From assembly GCA_964036275.1 (NCBI GenBank), contig OZ038436.1:2442214-2506213 (forward strand): a stretch of DNA of 64,000 nucleotides, read 5' to 3'. This document shows, piece by piece, positions 40,669 through 53,359 of the stretch. The notes below the pieces were generated by a model. The model saw only the letters and a program-made list of their open reading frames with translations, had not been told where the DNA came from and did not search any database. Source of the DNA: Litoditis marina. Taxonomy: Eukaryota; Nematoda; Chromadorea; Rhabditida; Rhabditidae. A program made the position numbers and the translations under genes. Numbering within the stretch: the stretch's first letter is position 1; each line of letters starts with the position of its first letter.

Positions 40669-43600
40669 AAAGAGAGAGAGAAGAGAGAGAGAAAGAACTT
40701 AGTACTTTCTGTAACTAACTTGCTACTGGAGCTGTTTGTAGAATTGTGGACGGTTGCGTTCCAAAAAGATTTGATCGAATACACTTTGAACTCTGTTGCG
40801 CTAAAAAAATGGCACATTTTTCATCACGCGTCACCGCGACTATCAAATGTGATTAGATATCCGAAAAATTCAACAAGTCTAATATCCAGACTGAACTATA
40901 GTCCCATCTAACTACCACTACAGCGGGACGAAACAAGTCTGAATCCATATAGTATGATACTAATACTAAATATGCATAAAAAATAGAATGTAGGTGTACG
41001 AATGAAACGTGATTGTAAAAACGCCTACAACTATCTTCAATCCTTTATATTATCTCTGAAACATTTGTCAACAGTGACGACAGGATTAGAAAAAAATAGT
41101 TGTGAACTCACTTTGGGGAATAGAGGCGGTGTTCGTGCGTAGTAAACGTTGGTCGAGAAATTGGTGAACGAATCGCGCTGACTTGAAGTTTCGGGGGATC
41201 ACTGTAAGCAGGTATATAGTGCATGCCATTCCCACTGGTACTTTGGCAACGTGCCGAAGAAACTTTGAATAAATATATTTAGGATAAATAATTCGCCTTA
41301 TGAAAATACTTTTTACCCACATACTAAGACAAAATAAAACTGCCGCTCAGAAAAGTTTCTAGTGTTTTGGAAAACATTGACATATTAAATATCCGTCTGG
41401 AATTTTTTTTTGGCACCGAGTCTTAGTGGAAATGACCGGAACAATTACTAGCCATGATCAAACTAAAGTTGTAGTTTTACTCAGACAATTCCCAGCCAAT
41501 TGGCCAGCCACTTTGTTATTGGCTGAACGAGAGAGTGTGCAGGTCAAAGAGACGCAGACTGTCTTAGCCTGTCTGCGCGTCATTGACCTGCATGCTCTCT
41601 CGTTTTTGTAGCTGGCCAATTGCAGGAAATTGGCGCTAATCGTTCTGAGTATCTAGAAGCAAAAACAGATTTACATATATACATTATTGTAAAGAGATCA
41701 AACTACAAACATAAAACTTATCGTCGGACCCGCACCCTACATATGAAAGCAGTGAACCACAAATGTCGCGCATTTTTGCTAAGAATCAATTTACAATATT
41801 ATTTGGGCAAAACAAAGACATATAATGTTTGTAATCTGCGTAAACTATTAAATGGAGTTATTAACAAGTTTCGAATAACAAGCGACCGGGTATTCCTGAG
41901 CGTACATAAGGGCCTGGATCTCTGAGGGGCGTAAAAATAGGGCGGCCCACTTTTTAGGACGTAAAGTCCACTTTTTGGGGCGAAAGTCTACTTTTCGTTA
42001 CGGAGGACGTATTTTCAGGGCGGAAGCCGTATTTGTAGGGCGAAGGACGTAATTTTAGGACGTAAAGACTACTTTTGAAAAAAATTACCCGGAATCAACA
42101 AAAATTTCAAAATCGATGGATTTGCCTGAAAATGAGGCATTAAAGGGTTTCGATCATCGCGATCACGAATATAAATGTTAAAATTGATTTCATGCACGCG
42201 ACGCGACAACAATTTTTAACGACTGTGTTTTTGAATGAAACTTTGTATGTGTGGTAATCAACTATGGGGATGTCAGATAACGATACGAAATTAGGTTTCA
42301 TTTTACCATTTAGGAAACAAAATTTAACATTCGTATTCGTGATCGCGATGATCGAAACCCCATAATTCCTCATTTTCAGGCAAATCCATCGATTTTGAAA
42401 TTTTTGTTGATTCCGGGTAATTTTTTCAAAAGTAGTCTTTACGTCCTAAAATTACGTCCTTCGCCCTACAAATACGTCTTCGCCCTCAAAATACGTCCTC
42501 CGTAACGAAAAGTAGACTTTCGCCCCAAAAAGTGGACTTTACGTCCTAAAAAGTGGGCCGCCCTATTTTTACGCCCCTCAGAGATTCAGGTCCATAGTAT
42601 CACAGCGACATTGAAATGATGTTGATGGCGAATATAGTCCCGAATATAATATAGTAATATATAGTATAGAGTATAGTAGCGAATATAGTCCATTCCTACT
42701 GAGACTTTGCGCCGAACCAATGAATATCCAGGCTATTTTTCACCAATTTGGAGTTTTTCAAAAAACTACAACTCTCTGTTAGCGGTGATTCAGTTTCATC
42801 AGAACCCGTACATAGAAAAAGGTCTTCAGAATACCTAAGTTTGTTCCACGAAATAGTCATCTGAAAATCTTGGCACGATGCCAATAGGTCTCAGTGGGAA
42901 TGAAACGTTAATTAACCTGTGACCCGATTTTATAATCACAAGTACAAGTGAGCCGCTGTACGAACACCATAACTTTCCTGTTCTACACTAATTTCTCACT
43001 TTATTCAGAGAGCTCTGTGACGTCGTCTCAATTATGATGTAAAATGAAAAATTGAGCAAGAAAACAGCTATTGAATTATCAAAGAAAATGAAATATTTCA
43101 ATTTCGGTTTTTCGTTTAATTAAATCGTTTTGTGTCTAAACAACGAAATGACAACTGTGTTAAATAAAGCCTACATTGAAGAAAATTTGTTCAGGATAAC
43201 AACTCCCACTGCTATTGTTTGAATATTCACAAATTTCGTACACATTTGGATATTTTCGATTCTCAATCATTTGTATTGTGTGCCGGTCGATATAAGGACG
43301 GTGTGAAACGTGAGAGTGTTCTTAAATACTCGTTGGTGTAGATCTACATTTTCATTAATTCCCCGATCTGGGCCGTAGAAAAATGTTCTAACTTCACTGT
43401 TTTATACCTATCGGTACACCTACAGTTGATGTTTTCCATTATTTTCCATCAAAAAGATTCTTTTTCATTATTTTGAACTACAAAGGGATATTACTACCGT
43501 TGTGTACTAACTACCGTTCCAAGGGTTTGTTTTACAAAATATTTGAGCCGAATTACGAGAAAAATCTAGGCTGCGTCAATTTAGGTTGACCAAGGGGGGG

Positions 43601-45059
43601 TCACGCAGTTGTTCTCCACTCCGTCGTACCTTCGAAAATGAGCCATTATCACTTTGTCCTGGTTGAGATAAACCAAAGTTTTCTTGGTCGCATCGAACTA
43701 AAACAAAAATGGAATTCATAATCGTGGAGTGAACAAATCTCTGTTGTAGTTTGCTCTCAGTACACGCCACATGATTTGAAATCGGGTCAAAAGAACAAAC
43801 GAAAAACAGTACTCAGAACGATTAGCGCCAATTTCCTGCAATTGGCCAGCTACAAAAACGAGAGAGCATGCAGATCAATGACGCGCAGACAGGCTAGGAC
43901 AGTCCGCGTCTCTCTGCCCTGCACACTCTCATTCAGCCAATAAATAAGTGGCTGGCCAATTGGCTGGGAATTGTCTGAGTAGAACGACGAAACTCATTGA
44001 CATTCAGATTTTCGGATGACTATTTCTTAGAGGAAACAGAAGCATTTCAAAGATTTGTTCTGTTCACTCGCTTCATAAAACTGAACAACCGCTAACAGAG
44101 ATTGGCAGTTTTAAGAACACTCAGAGTGGTGAAAAATAGCCGGTAATATTCATTGGCACGCTACAGTCGACACCAATTCTACGGAGAACTCGGCAACGTG
44201 GCAAGAAGAATTCCAGGCGGCTTTTCACCATGTTAGTGTTTTCTAACACACTGAATGTTTTCCTTATCGGCAGATAACCTTTGTTATAGAACATTCGTGA
44301 AAATTGTTTTCATAAAAACAATTTTTCTATGAAATAAATTCATTCGAAGTTTCATTGGCACGCCACCAAAGTCTCAGTGGGAATGACCGGAAATATACAC
44401 GAACGTGTGAAACAGACCATACCTGAGAAATGAAATGAGCCCTGCTTGATTTTTGCAAAACGTCATGTGACGAAAGCAATATCCATTCGTAGTTATCAAC
44501 ATTTAGTTTTTGAATGTTTTCCTCCTTTTTGAAAATCTCCAGACAATCTGTAACAAACACAAATCATGAAAATGCCCGGAAGTGTACAGTAAAAAATCGA
44601 ACACGAAAAGTTCATTCAGTTTAATTTGTTATTTAGTTATTCTATAATGTGTTCGCAGACTACATTACAACCTCAATTGTAATTTACAAAACTGTCCATA
44701 GCACGAACATGAGCACATAGAGAAAAAACTACAGAAACATCATAAAAAATTACCAATTCATGATTATTTTATTGATATTTTAATACTACGTTCACGAAAA
44801 TTTTTTTTTTCTATATTTCTGCGGGGAGTTCTGATGTGGATAATTCAGTTCACAACATAGCAGATGAACTATTTTGGCGCCTGTTTCCGGAAAATGTTCC
44901 ATACTAGATTCAGTATCCCCCGCTCTAAACTAAGTATTAGCCAACCATATCACGTTACTGCAGTTGAATGTTTCGAGGCTTTTACTCACCGGCCTCTAGG
45001 TCTGATTGAACTGAAACCAGTATGCTACATAGGAACAGAAAGAAGGAGAAGATGACCAT
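40106..45059 (-). CDS. Small secreted protein of unknown family, five exons
   Basis: Exons 45059-44990, 44547-44423, 43697-43630, 41177-41112 and 40244-40106 give 468 nt, 155 residues; splice phases 1, 0, 2, 2 all agree. The first exon encodes a signal peptide (MVIFSFFLFLCSILVS followed by VQSDLEA). The mature part contains DCLEIFKKEEN, WILLSSHDVLQKSS, LVYLNQDKVIMAHF, ACHDGTDVQYVVFLQ and QQCTVPFS at the end, with three cysteines and no transmembrane segment. I do not recognise the family. Exon 4 is open in more than one frame; the frame chosen is the one compatible with both neighbours through the CAG acceptor at 41178. Introns are long and hold a 684-bp palindrome and other foldbacks. Exon-like pieces at 38996 and 37960 might be alternative 3' exons. 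Confidence 0.55.
40577..40695. repeat. GA dinucleotide microsatellite
   Basis: About 115 bp of almost pure (GA)n with a few AAA interruptions near the end. Open frames across it (poly-RE, poly-LS) are artefacts. Confidence 0.95.
41488..41655. repeat. Foldback repeat, CCAGCCAATTGGCCAGC family
   Basis: Palindrome of about 165 bp. GGCCAGCCACTTTGTTATTGG on the left pairs weakly with the right end, and an inner arm GAGAGTGTGCAGGTCAAAGA pairs with GACCTGCATGCTCTCTC. An inverted copy lies at 43812-43985 and a partial one at 49785-49900. Confidence 0.7.
41910..42593. mobile_element. 684-bp palindromic element with about 270-bp arms
   Basis: Left arm starts GGGCCTGGATCTCTGAGGGG and the right arm ends with its complement, with few mismatches over about 270 bp. 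Arms contain repeated TTTTAGGACGTAAAG and GGGCGAAAGTC blocks. The loop is about 150 bp. No ORF and no clear target duplication. It shares GCACGCGACGCGACA and ATCACGAATAT words with the larger palindrome at 54709-56369. It lies in intron 3 of the secreted-protein gene. Confidence 0.85.
43812..43985. repeat. Foldback repeat, CCAGCCAATTGG family, inverted copy
   Basis: Inverted copy of 41488-41655, including TCAGAACGATTAGCGCCAAT at its left and GGCTGGGAATTGTCTGAG at its right. Confidence 0.75.
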
Positions 45060-45209
45060 TCCGAGAACCGACAATGAAAGAAATGAGTTCCATCGAAACT
45101 ATGAAGAGCACGTGACTGACACGTGAACAAGAAAAGAGATTTTCACGAAAACCAAAAAAAAAAATTCGAACGTGATGCGCAATAGTTTCTGAACCAAAGT
45201 GGGGAACAT

Positions 45210-45585
45210 CGACTTTTTACCCCCACATTTCTGCATTTGTATTGCGTGTAGTTTGACCCCCCAACGGGGGGTGATAATTCAATTTATCACCTGCAATACA
45301 AAAGTTTGAGGGTGGGGGGAGTTAAAAGTAAACGTTTCCAGTATTGAAGTTCAGCCCCCCACTCGTTGAAGTTTGACCAGCCACCATTAAAGTTCTACCC
45401 CCCCCCCCCCCCCGCCGACCCAGGTGTGGGGGGGGGGGTAAACAGTAAATGTCGAAGTTGAATTTTGACCCCCCCCCCTCTTCTAGATTTTCAGGTTTTA
45501 GCTTGGTGGGGGGTTGAAGTGCTACGAGGGGGACCCAACTAAAGTGGGGGGGGGGGGGGGCGATACTTCAATTTTCCCCCAAAGT
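45210..45585. repeat. Homopolymer-rich foldback region with C and G runs
   Basis: Runs of 9 to 16 C or G alternate with phrases such as AAGTTTGACC and GGTGATAATTCAATT in both orientations. The region can pair with itself extensively and could form G-quadruplexes on either strand. Run lengths may be unreliable in assembly. Confidence 0.7.
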
Positions 45586-47284
45586 AATTTGCACATTAGC
45601 CAGAACTTCAGAAATGCCTTTGGAGACAATGAAAGATTGACTTGTATATGGCCAACATTCGCATATAACAGTCACTAGTACATCTACAATTCACATTGTT
45701 TCCGAGTTGTAGAGGTGATCAAATAAAGTTGTGAATTGATCTAGGATTTTTGAATTTTCATGTTTTGATGTTTTTATTTCGAAAACGAAAAACAACCGCG
45801 TTAAGTTTGTAGAGGGCGAGGCAAACGTTTTGGAGATTGTAGTTTGCTAAACCAACCATTGGAAGGTCAAGCGATGGCAGAAAACACACTCGAGAAGTCC
45901 ATCCACGCTATTCTCTTCTTTCCAATTCTCAATTGCGCATCTTTTTTTCTTTTAGATTCCAAATATTATTTTTTGACAGTTTCTTACCAGTGGGATTGTA
46001 GTATTTATCGCTCCGTTGTTCGAAACACTTGAAGTTTTTGATGTTTTTTTTTCAATTACAGGTTGTTGTCTAAACAGTATGAATGTTATATGACTAACTC
46101 CCCTCTCCCTCTCTCTTCTTCACTCTTTCTCTATTAATCCTTCCTCCTCTCTCTCTCTCTCTCCTTTCTAGTTGTGTCATTTATACGGTTCTGTATCCTA
46201 TTCGGCATAGGTTATTGTCATTCAATAAATAACTTTATAACTCCTGTTTGATCTTTCCGTTTTCTCTGTCTCTCTTTGGTCTCTTCCAATAGTTTTCTCT
46301 TCTCTCTCTTAAAAGTATTTATTCTCACCTATTTTTAGTTAAGTGTTTTGAATATTAATAGTAGTTTAACATAAGCCCTGACATAGTATGTGTTCTCGTT
46401 AATCTCTTATATGGAAATCGGTCACTGTATGCCTTCATCCATCCCTGCCTCCCCCTCTCTCTCTCTCTTCCTCTCTCTTTCTTTTTCTCCATTCTCTTGT
46501 GTGGCAGTTGGTGTCTGTCTGACCCCTGAACCCCCAGGCACCATTAATCTGATAAAATGAACCATTTATCAATGGCCGAAGCTAGAAACTCATTGATCAA
46601 GCCCAGGCTCGTTCTCGAGCATTTCTGTTGATATCGAGTGTAAAAACTCTACCAACACTAATCAAATTAAAAATCCTAACACTATAACACCAATTAGTTC
46701 TAGTAACACTAGGTGGAGCCGGAATGCAATGGATCAAGCCCAGGCTCGTTTCGCGAGCATTCCTGTTTATTTGGAGTGTAAAAGCTCTCCAAAAGTTATT
46801 TTGACATTTTGTTAGTTTCAACTTCACCCAACAGTTTTGTTCGTAGGTTAAAAAGACGTCTATTCACACCCATTTTAGTCATACCAAATTTAGTCCGAAG
46901 GTATGTTTCAGCTCAAGTTTGTATGCGAGGGGTGGGTGGTTAATATAACATGAAAATTCAACAGTTTGCATAAACAGTATTCCCTGGATAGATGTGCATC
47001 TTTTTAAGTGTAAATGATGTACAAACACTACAGTTTTGGCACATCGGTTTATTTTTACTTCACCCAACAGTTTCGCGCACAGTTTAAAGCCGTCTACTAA
47101 CGCATTGAACTCGATATCGTTGAACAATAAATCCAATAGAGGAAACAAATTGCATATTTTTCCTGTTGAAATGATTCCGTCTACAAATCTTGAGTTGGAA
47201 GCTCAGTTTTTCGCTTGAGTTACATCCAATTTTGCGATGATCAGAACGTTAGCGGAGTTACTAGACACACCAAAGATTACTTTT

Positions 47285-48390
47285 ATTAGTATAAAAAACG
47301 GGTGTAAAGAAAGTAAAGATTAGTTTTGGATTGAAACGTGTACAAGAAATATGAAAGAAGTCCAATAAAAATATTTTGAGGAAAATGCTAATCTCGCTCG
47401 ATTAAAAATTTCAGAAAAAAATAATACCGAGTTTTTTGTTACGGAAAAGACAACTTCTGACTGCGACACACAATGATCTAGCTTACACTTTGTTTTTTTT
47501 TCAAGAAAAGCGAGATTAGCCTTTTCCTCAAAATATTTTTATTGGACTTCTTTCATATTTCTTGTACACGTTTCAATCCAAAACTAATCTTTACTTTCTT
47601 TACACCCGTTTTTTATACTAATTCTTTTTCTATCGTTACGAAGTAACGGTCATTTTTGAGAAAATTTTTTTTTTGAACATTAAGCTAAACAAGGGATGTT
47701 ATGAGGTTCTATTGGAGTTTTTAACGACGCCGTAGTTTAGAACGATTGGCGTAGTTGTAACCTCGTTCAAGTGATAGCAAATTTTGTGCTCCAGGCAGGA
47801 ATCGAACCTCCGTTCGCCGTGCGTAAATAGAGCTTTTATCCAATCCGCCATTCAGACATGTGAGTAGGAATGAAAACCAAGCTGTATCCGCCTGTCATGA
47901 GATCTCCATTGTAAAAATGATTCCTACTACACGTCAAACTCTTCTTTCATTTTTATTTTTACGAAACCGGTCTATCCATGATTTTTTGCGAGACCATTTT
48001 CGGCCCTCTCACACGTAATATTCAAATTGCTGACATACTTGAAAAATACGTATACCTCAACTTTTTTATATCTTTTCAGCAATGTAAGAATTTTTGGAAT
48101 GAGTTTATTTTGAGCGAAACTAAGCCGAGATTTGAGGAGGCGGACACTTTTGTCGCCGCCGCCGCCGCCGCCCCGCACGGAAGCCATTTTTGCGAGACGT
48201 TGGGCCCTCTAACTCCTCTCAACAAACTTCACTTAGAATGTGAACTTGATGTCTTGTAGACGTGTTGCTCTTTCAGTGATTCATGCAAATATCTAATAAA
48301 ATGGTCGACGTACTTTGAAGAAAAATGTAATAAACTGTTTTGGAATGTCTGCAGACCTCTGAACAAAAACTAATCTGCGCAGCGCTCCGC
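47285..48390. mobile_element. Composite repeat unit: 340-bp TIR element plus tRNA-like repeat, copy 1
   Basis: The first part (47285-47622) has about 110-bp inverted arms (ATTAGTATAAAAAACGGGTG ... complement at about 47620) around a short loop. It continues into about 760 bp that carries a tRNA-like sequence (about 47790-47865, minus) and a GCC triplet run. The whole unit recurs in inverted orientation at 61158-62263. Its open frames are repeat-derived. Confidence 0.8.
47790..47865 (-). repeat. tRNA-like sequence in composite repeat, copy 1
   Basis: On the minus strand TGGCGGATTGG fits the A box and GGTTCGATTCC fits the B box exactly, with a nearly paired T stem. Acceptor stem ends (ATGTCTG versus CTGGAGC) do not pair, so it resembles the Pol III promoter head of a SINE rather than a working tRNA. 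Confidence 0.4.
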
Positions 48391-49164
48391 GCTGCGCCCG
48401 ATGACATTTTTCATGACATCCGGTACCTGACATTTTTCATGACATCCGGTATGTCGTTTCTCAGTTACATGTAAACATATTTTGGTGAAAAATATTTTGC
48501 ATTCAGTTACATGTGAGTTTTGGGTGAGAAACTGAGTCCTTGAATTCATACGAGGTTTCTGAATTAAAACGTCTACACAGATACTGTTGTTGCATTTTTT
48601 GTAAGCTTTTCCACTTTTTCGGAATCAAAACCACTATGAAAATCAATTTTCTAATCATGTTCACAGTTCAGTGCAAGAAAACACTCAAAAGTGACACCTA
48701 CGGCCCGTCCTTTTTGAACTTTCCTCAAATGTTTTGCCACTCTCATAAAACCACACTTTAAACTATAATTCGTTTGATAACGACTGACGATACAGGAATC
48801 ATCAAGGTGATAGAATAGATGGATCAACTATATTCAGGTCTTTTTTGATCTTGTAATAGGGAATTAGCATCAAATGTCAAACCTCCTTAACTTTCGATAA
48901 AAATTTCATTATTGAAACGTTGTTGAAGGTCTTATTGATACAGCGGGAATCTCAGTGGGAACGGAAAAGACAATACAACAGTATCGTCGACATTCGTAAG
49001 CAAAACGATGCAGTTAAGTTTTACCTAGAACTGTTTCCCTAGGTTTCGTTTAATGGACCTTTTTTTTACAGTTTCACTATTATTGCCACATTTCTAACAT
49101 TTTATAATGAAATAATTATTCAAATAGAGTTCCCTTATTATATAACTTCCTCCTTTCTAACACA

Positions 49165-49330
49165 ACAGAGGCGGTATTCATGGATATGCCGGTCTTTCAT
49201 TTCAACCTGCATCTCTTTTGAACACATGTTTTTTTCGTGCTCTCACATCCCGCCGGAATATGCGAAATAGTACGCAAAAAAGAGACGCAGGACGTGATGA
49301 AGAGCCCGGTATATTGTAGCATGCGGGCCT
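49165..49330. repeat. Foldback repeat, GAGACGCAGG family
   Basis: Diverged copy of the 60-230 family with CAACCTGCATCTC on the left, TCTCACATCCCGCCGGAATA in the middle and AGAGACGCAGGACGTGATGA on the right. Confidence 0.6.
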
Positions 49331-49784
49331 CTCTCTCAGACGTCCAGTGTATAAAGTTTTTGGAAATCAAAGCTATCTTTGAAGTCATCAGGAACGTTTA
49401 ACCGCAGTCTACAGCCGAGTTAAAAATCAACTAAACAGTAGCATCCGCTTAGGGCAATCAACTCTCTGAATGTTTCTCCACTCGTAATGAATCACTATGT
49501 TAGCTAACATCAGCCGATTACATTTTGTTGGGCTTGTATAGGCACTGTTCAAATCTTCGCCGTACTTTGATCATGGTACACGGCGTGATTCAGTTCGACC
49601 GGAAAACAAGGAGGTCAAACTACAGTGCGATAGTGCATCTCAATTGGTATAGTCGTAATTTGAATGAAGCGATCTCCTATAAATCATCAATATGGTACAA
49701 CAGATGGTCGTATCTTGGAGCCAGTGGCCCGCCCCCACCAGACCTCGATTTGCAATTCACACTGAAGGCGGTGCCGCTCAGCCA

Positions 49785-49900
49785 GTTGATCAGCCACTTT
49801 TGTAGCGGCCTCAACGAGAGAGTGTGAAGGTCAGAGAGACGCAGACTGACTAGGTGGTCTGTGGTCTCGTTGACCGACATGCTCTCTCGCTTCTGTATTT
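49785..49900. repeat. Partial foldback, CCAGCCAATTGG family
   Basis: Shares ACGAGAGAGTGTGAAGGTCA and GCTCTCTCGCTTCTGTA with 41488-41655. The outer ends are diverged. Confidence 0.5.
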
Positions 49901-51285
49901 TGCTAAACGTAAAACTTGGCTCGAATGTTTCGGGGAATTTTAGTTTCCAATAACGGACGTTTTTGAATTTGTTCAGATTTACTTGAACATGTTTCAAAAA
50001 CCTAATAGTCAACATACTATCCAGTTGGACTTCACATGGGAAATATGAGTCTCTGTTTCTCTCTTCAGCATGATATCTACGCGATATCTGGCTCATTTTT
50101 TCAAGATTCAGCAACATGTACGTTTTCTGTTATCTCCACATCTGGTTAGCTAAAGATGTAAAGTTTTGTTTGATGGAGATGCCTACAAATATCATTGTTC
50201 TCCCAGATGGTTCTTTGCGAAACTGTTTATATTGAGGTATTTGAACGCGTTTTCAAATACTTCAACTGAGTTTCAAACTTCCGTTAACGATTGTTGCTTC
50301 AAGAAACTATTGTTTGCGAACCATTACCGAACATTTTCGATCTCCCTTTAAATATCATTGTGAAACATTCAACTCACGTACAGCGAGTGTAAGTTTCAGG
50401 TGTCGTTTTGATTCTCATGGCAAATTTTCTAAGTTTAAAAAAACTATCAGTAGATTAATGTTATATTTATTTAAAAATTTACTGTCATTAAGACTTTTTG
50501 GATGTCATGAGCACGTTTAACTGAGCACATATTTCCATAATATCAGTAGATTGTTTTACTTGGTGATTGGAAGACATAACATTGTTCTCACCTTTCAATG
50601 ACTAATCAATATTTACAAGCACTCTCCTATTTTGGACGAAATATTTGTCTTGCTAGAATAGGTGGTTCTGGCAATGTGAATGTGCTTAGTGGAAGATGTA
50701 TTAAAAATGATCAGACTTTCAAGGTCGAGGTAATTAGAAACATTTTATAGAAGAAACACCTTCATGACTGTGAAGGTGAGAATCTTCATTCAGCTCCACC
50801 GTATTTCAATTTTATTGCACTTTTTATTTCACGTGCCTATACGTAATTATACCAACCGATCAACATTCAAATGCATCAACTTTCCGTTGGACACCTCTCC
50901 GTTTCCGGTTGTTTCTCCTATCTATAGTTTCGTGCATACATGTTAATGTAGCAATCAAAGGACGTCGGCCAAAATGCATGCTTTACTAAATCTAAAACTT
51001 CATCTATACTCATCCATGAAAACCTGCAGCGTTTATTAACTTGTATTTTTTTGCTTGTATCTAAACTTTACGGTCCTGTAACTATACCAATACTTTAGAT
51101 GCAAACGAGCAACTTGAATCGAATTGCTGTGTAATACCTTTATTCTCTTTAGTCTTTTCTAGTCTTTTATAGTTTTTTTTCATCTCATCTTATACAGGTA
51201 TATCAATATACCAAACTTCACAGGCGATGTGACTCTTTTTCAAATATAAGACATGTATATTACAATTAAATACACTCTACAGGTG

Positions 51286-53328
51286 ATGTTACTGGTCAGT
51301 CTCCTGGCCCTGGTGGCCGTGTCCAATGCCGCCACCGCCGCCGACGACGAGATCCGCAACCTGCCCGGACTCGAGCACGACATCGACTTCAGACACTATT
51401 CCGGCTTCTTCAAGGTGTCCGACAACCATCTGCTGCATTACTGGTACGTTCATTACTAGTGAAATCCTGGCCACGAGAAAGATGTGAACAAAGTTTTATC
51501 TGGAATGTAGCATGACCTTTGTAGTTTGATCGGAATAAAAATCACTAGTGAGTTTGTTGGAAAGTTTGAACAAAATGTTGAAATTCACAAAATGTTGAAA
51601 TTCAGCAGGACCATTATGTAGACCAATCTCGTGTCATCGGTCCTTCAAACTGCAATTGAAAAATGTATTGCACTTTAAAAGACTGAAGCGTTGGGATTGG
51701 ACTACATGATTGTCCTTCTTTAACTTCTCATCTAGTTTAAGAATAGAGAACTCGCGAGTGCATATTATGTCGAACGGATAACGTTTACGATTGATGACAA
51801 GTTTCATGTTTTTGTGACAATTCACATTACATAATGAAGAATATGAATGGTAAATGTTTATCACGTTCAAAGTATAGTTCACTTGAACGTTTCAGGTTCG
51901 TGGAGTCGCAGAACGATCCGGCCAGCGACCCTCTCGTTTTCTGGTTCAACGGTGGACCGGGATGCTCTTCTTTGGACGGACTTCTCAACGAGTTGGGACC
52001 ATATCTCGCAAACCCTGATGGAGAGACTCTGAGAGAAAACCCACATGCATGGAACAAAGTTGGTAAAGAGAAGGAGAAAGAGAGAGAAAGGAAGAAAGGA
52101 AAGAGAGTTATAAAGAGTGGATGGAAGAGAGAAGAAAATAAATGGAGAGGGAGAATAAAGGGAATAGAGCGATGCTAGGAACAAGAGAGAAAGACAAAGA
52201 AAGATTGAGAGCGGTTTAAAGGAAAAGAGAGAACAGCTCTGTCCACCATTTCTAGTGATCCAACAAACTATGTTGCATGGGTACATAAACTAAAAACAAA
52301 AGTTCTCGTTCAGCATTCAAACGACTTTCCAGACTTGTTTTAATGTGCTCAAATGTTTCAGCTGGCCAATATGGTCTTCATCGAGTCGCCAGCGGGAGTC
52401 GGTTTCTCGTACGCTCTAGACGGAAATATCACCACCAACGACGACCAAACCTCCGCTCAAACCTATGAGGCCGTGAAGCAGTTCTTCGGTGTGAGTTTCA
52501 CTTTAAACGCTTCCAAATGTTTCTCACGCAGTATATAAGGGGTTAGGAGTTATGTGTTTCGATGCACATTCGGAACCCATTCAATAAAAAAGTAACACTT
52601 AGAAGGTAAAGCTATTAGTAAACAAGGAACTTCGATATTTTATTATGATTTTGTATATATAATAAGTTGGTGTTGAAAGTTGCTTGATCTCTGGAAAAAT
52701 CTTACTTTTGCCCCCACACGCCAATCGCGATTGGGCCCAGTAAAATGTTCGCTGATCTCTTCAAACTCTAGTTCTAGTAAATTTACAGTAAACGCTTAAG
52801 ACAAGTTTACAATTTGTTCAATAATACACCGTCGTTTCTCCCGTGTCCCCTTTCTTCACGTTTCATCCACGTTTTGCGCGTTAACTCATCCCATTATTCA
52901 TGTCAGTAATACTGTATTTTGAATTGTGGCCCGACATCTCATGCTCTGAACAGCTGTTTCGGTCGGCAGACAAAGACGCGTTAATTAATAACAACATCCA
53001 ACAGCTGTTGAATTGAAGAAAGGAAAATGAAGAATTGTCATTTTCGGGACGATTAGGGGTAGTTTGGGGTGGATTCAGGGTTATTTACGATCCCACCATC
53101 TTTCAAATGGTTTGAATGATCAGGTAGGGGATTAGACTAGATTTATCTAAGACAACTTATGGAAGTTCGTGAAGTTTAACAAAAGCCAAATATATAAAAA
53201 AATAGTAAATTTCATGATATGATATATAAGAAGAATATTCATTCTCGACACGATTAGCTGTAGGTTGGAATAAATTGTTAGTTTTTTTCAAAACTACCAT
53301 CTTTCCAACTAATGAAATGGTTACGGAA

Positions 53329-53359
<31 letters not shown>

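Larger units (their letters stand above)
45060..51285. other. Intergenic interval between the secreted-protein gene and the carboxypeptidase
   Basis: No secure gene. Holds G/C homopolymer-rich DNA (45210-45585), pyrimidine-rich tracts (46080-46500), a duplicated module around AAGCCCAGGCTCGTT (46600 and 46735), the composite inverted-repeat unit (47285-48390), and foldbacks at 49165-49330 and 49785-49900. AATAAATAACTTT near 46225 could be a poly(A) signal, but no coding sequence leads to it. Confidence 0.45.

Noticed and set aside
40479..40911. Open frames encoding poly-RE or poly-LS
   Set aside because: Produced by the GA microsatellite; no splice sites or conserved flanks.
47978..48259. Open frame with poly-alanine
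   Set aside because: The alanines come from a GCC run within the repeated composite unit, which is present inverted at 61 kb.
49677..50117. Minus-strand open frame of 146 codons
   Set aside because: Its second half runs through a foldback repeat; no domain or splice support for the first half.
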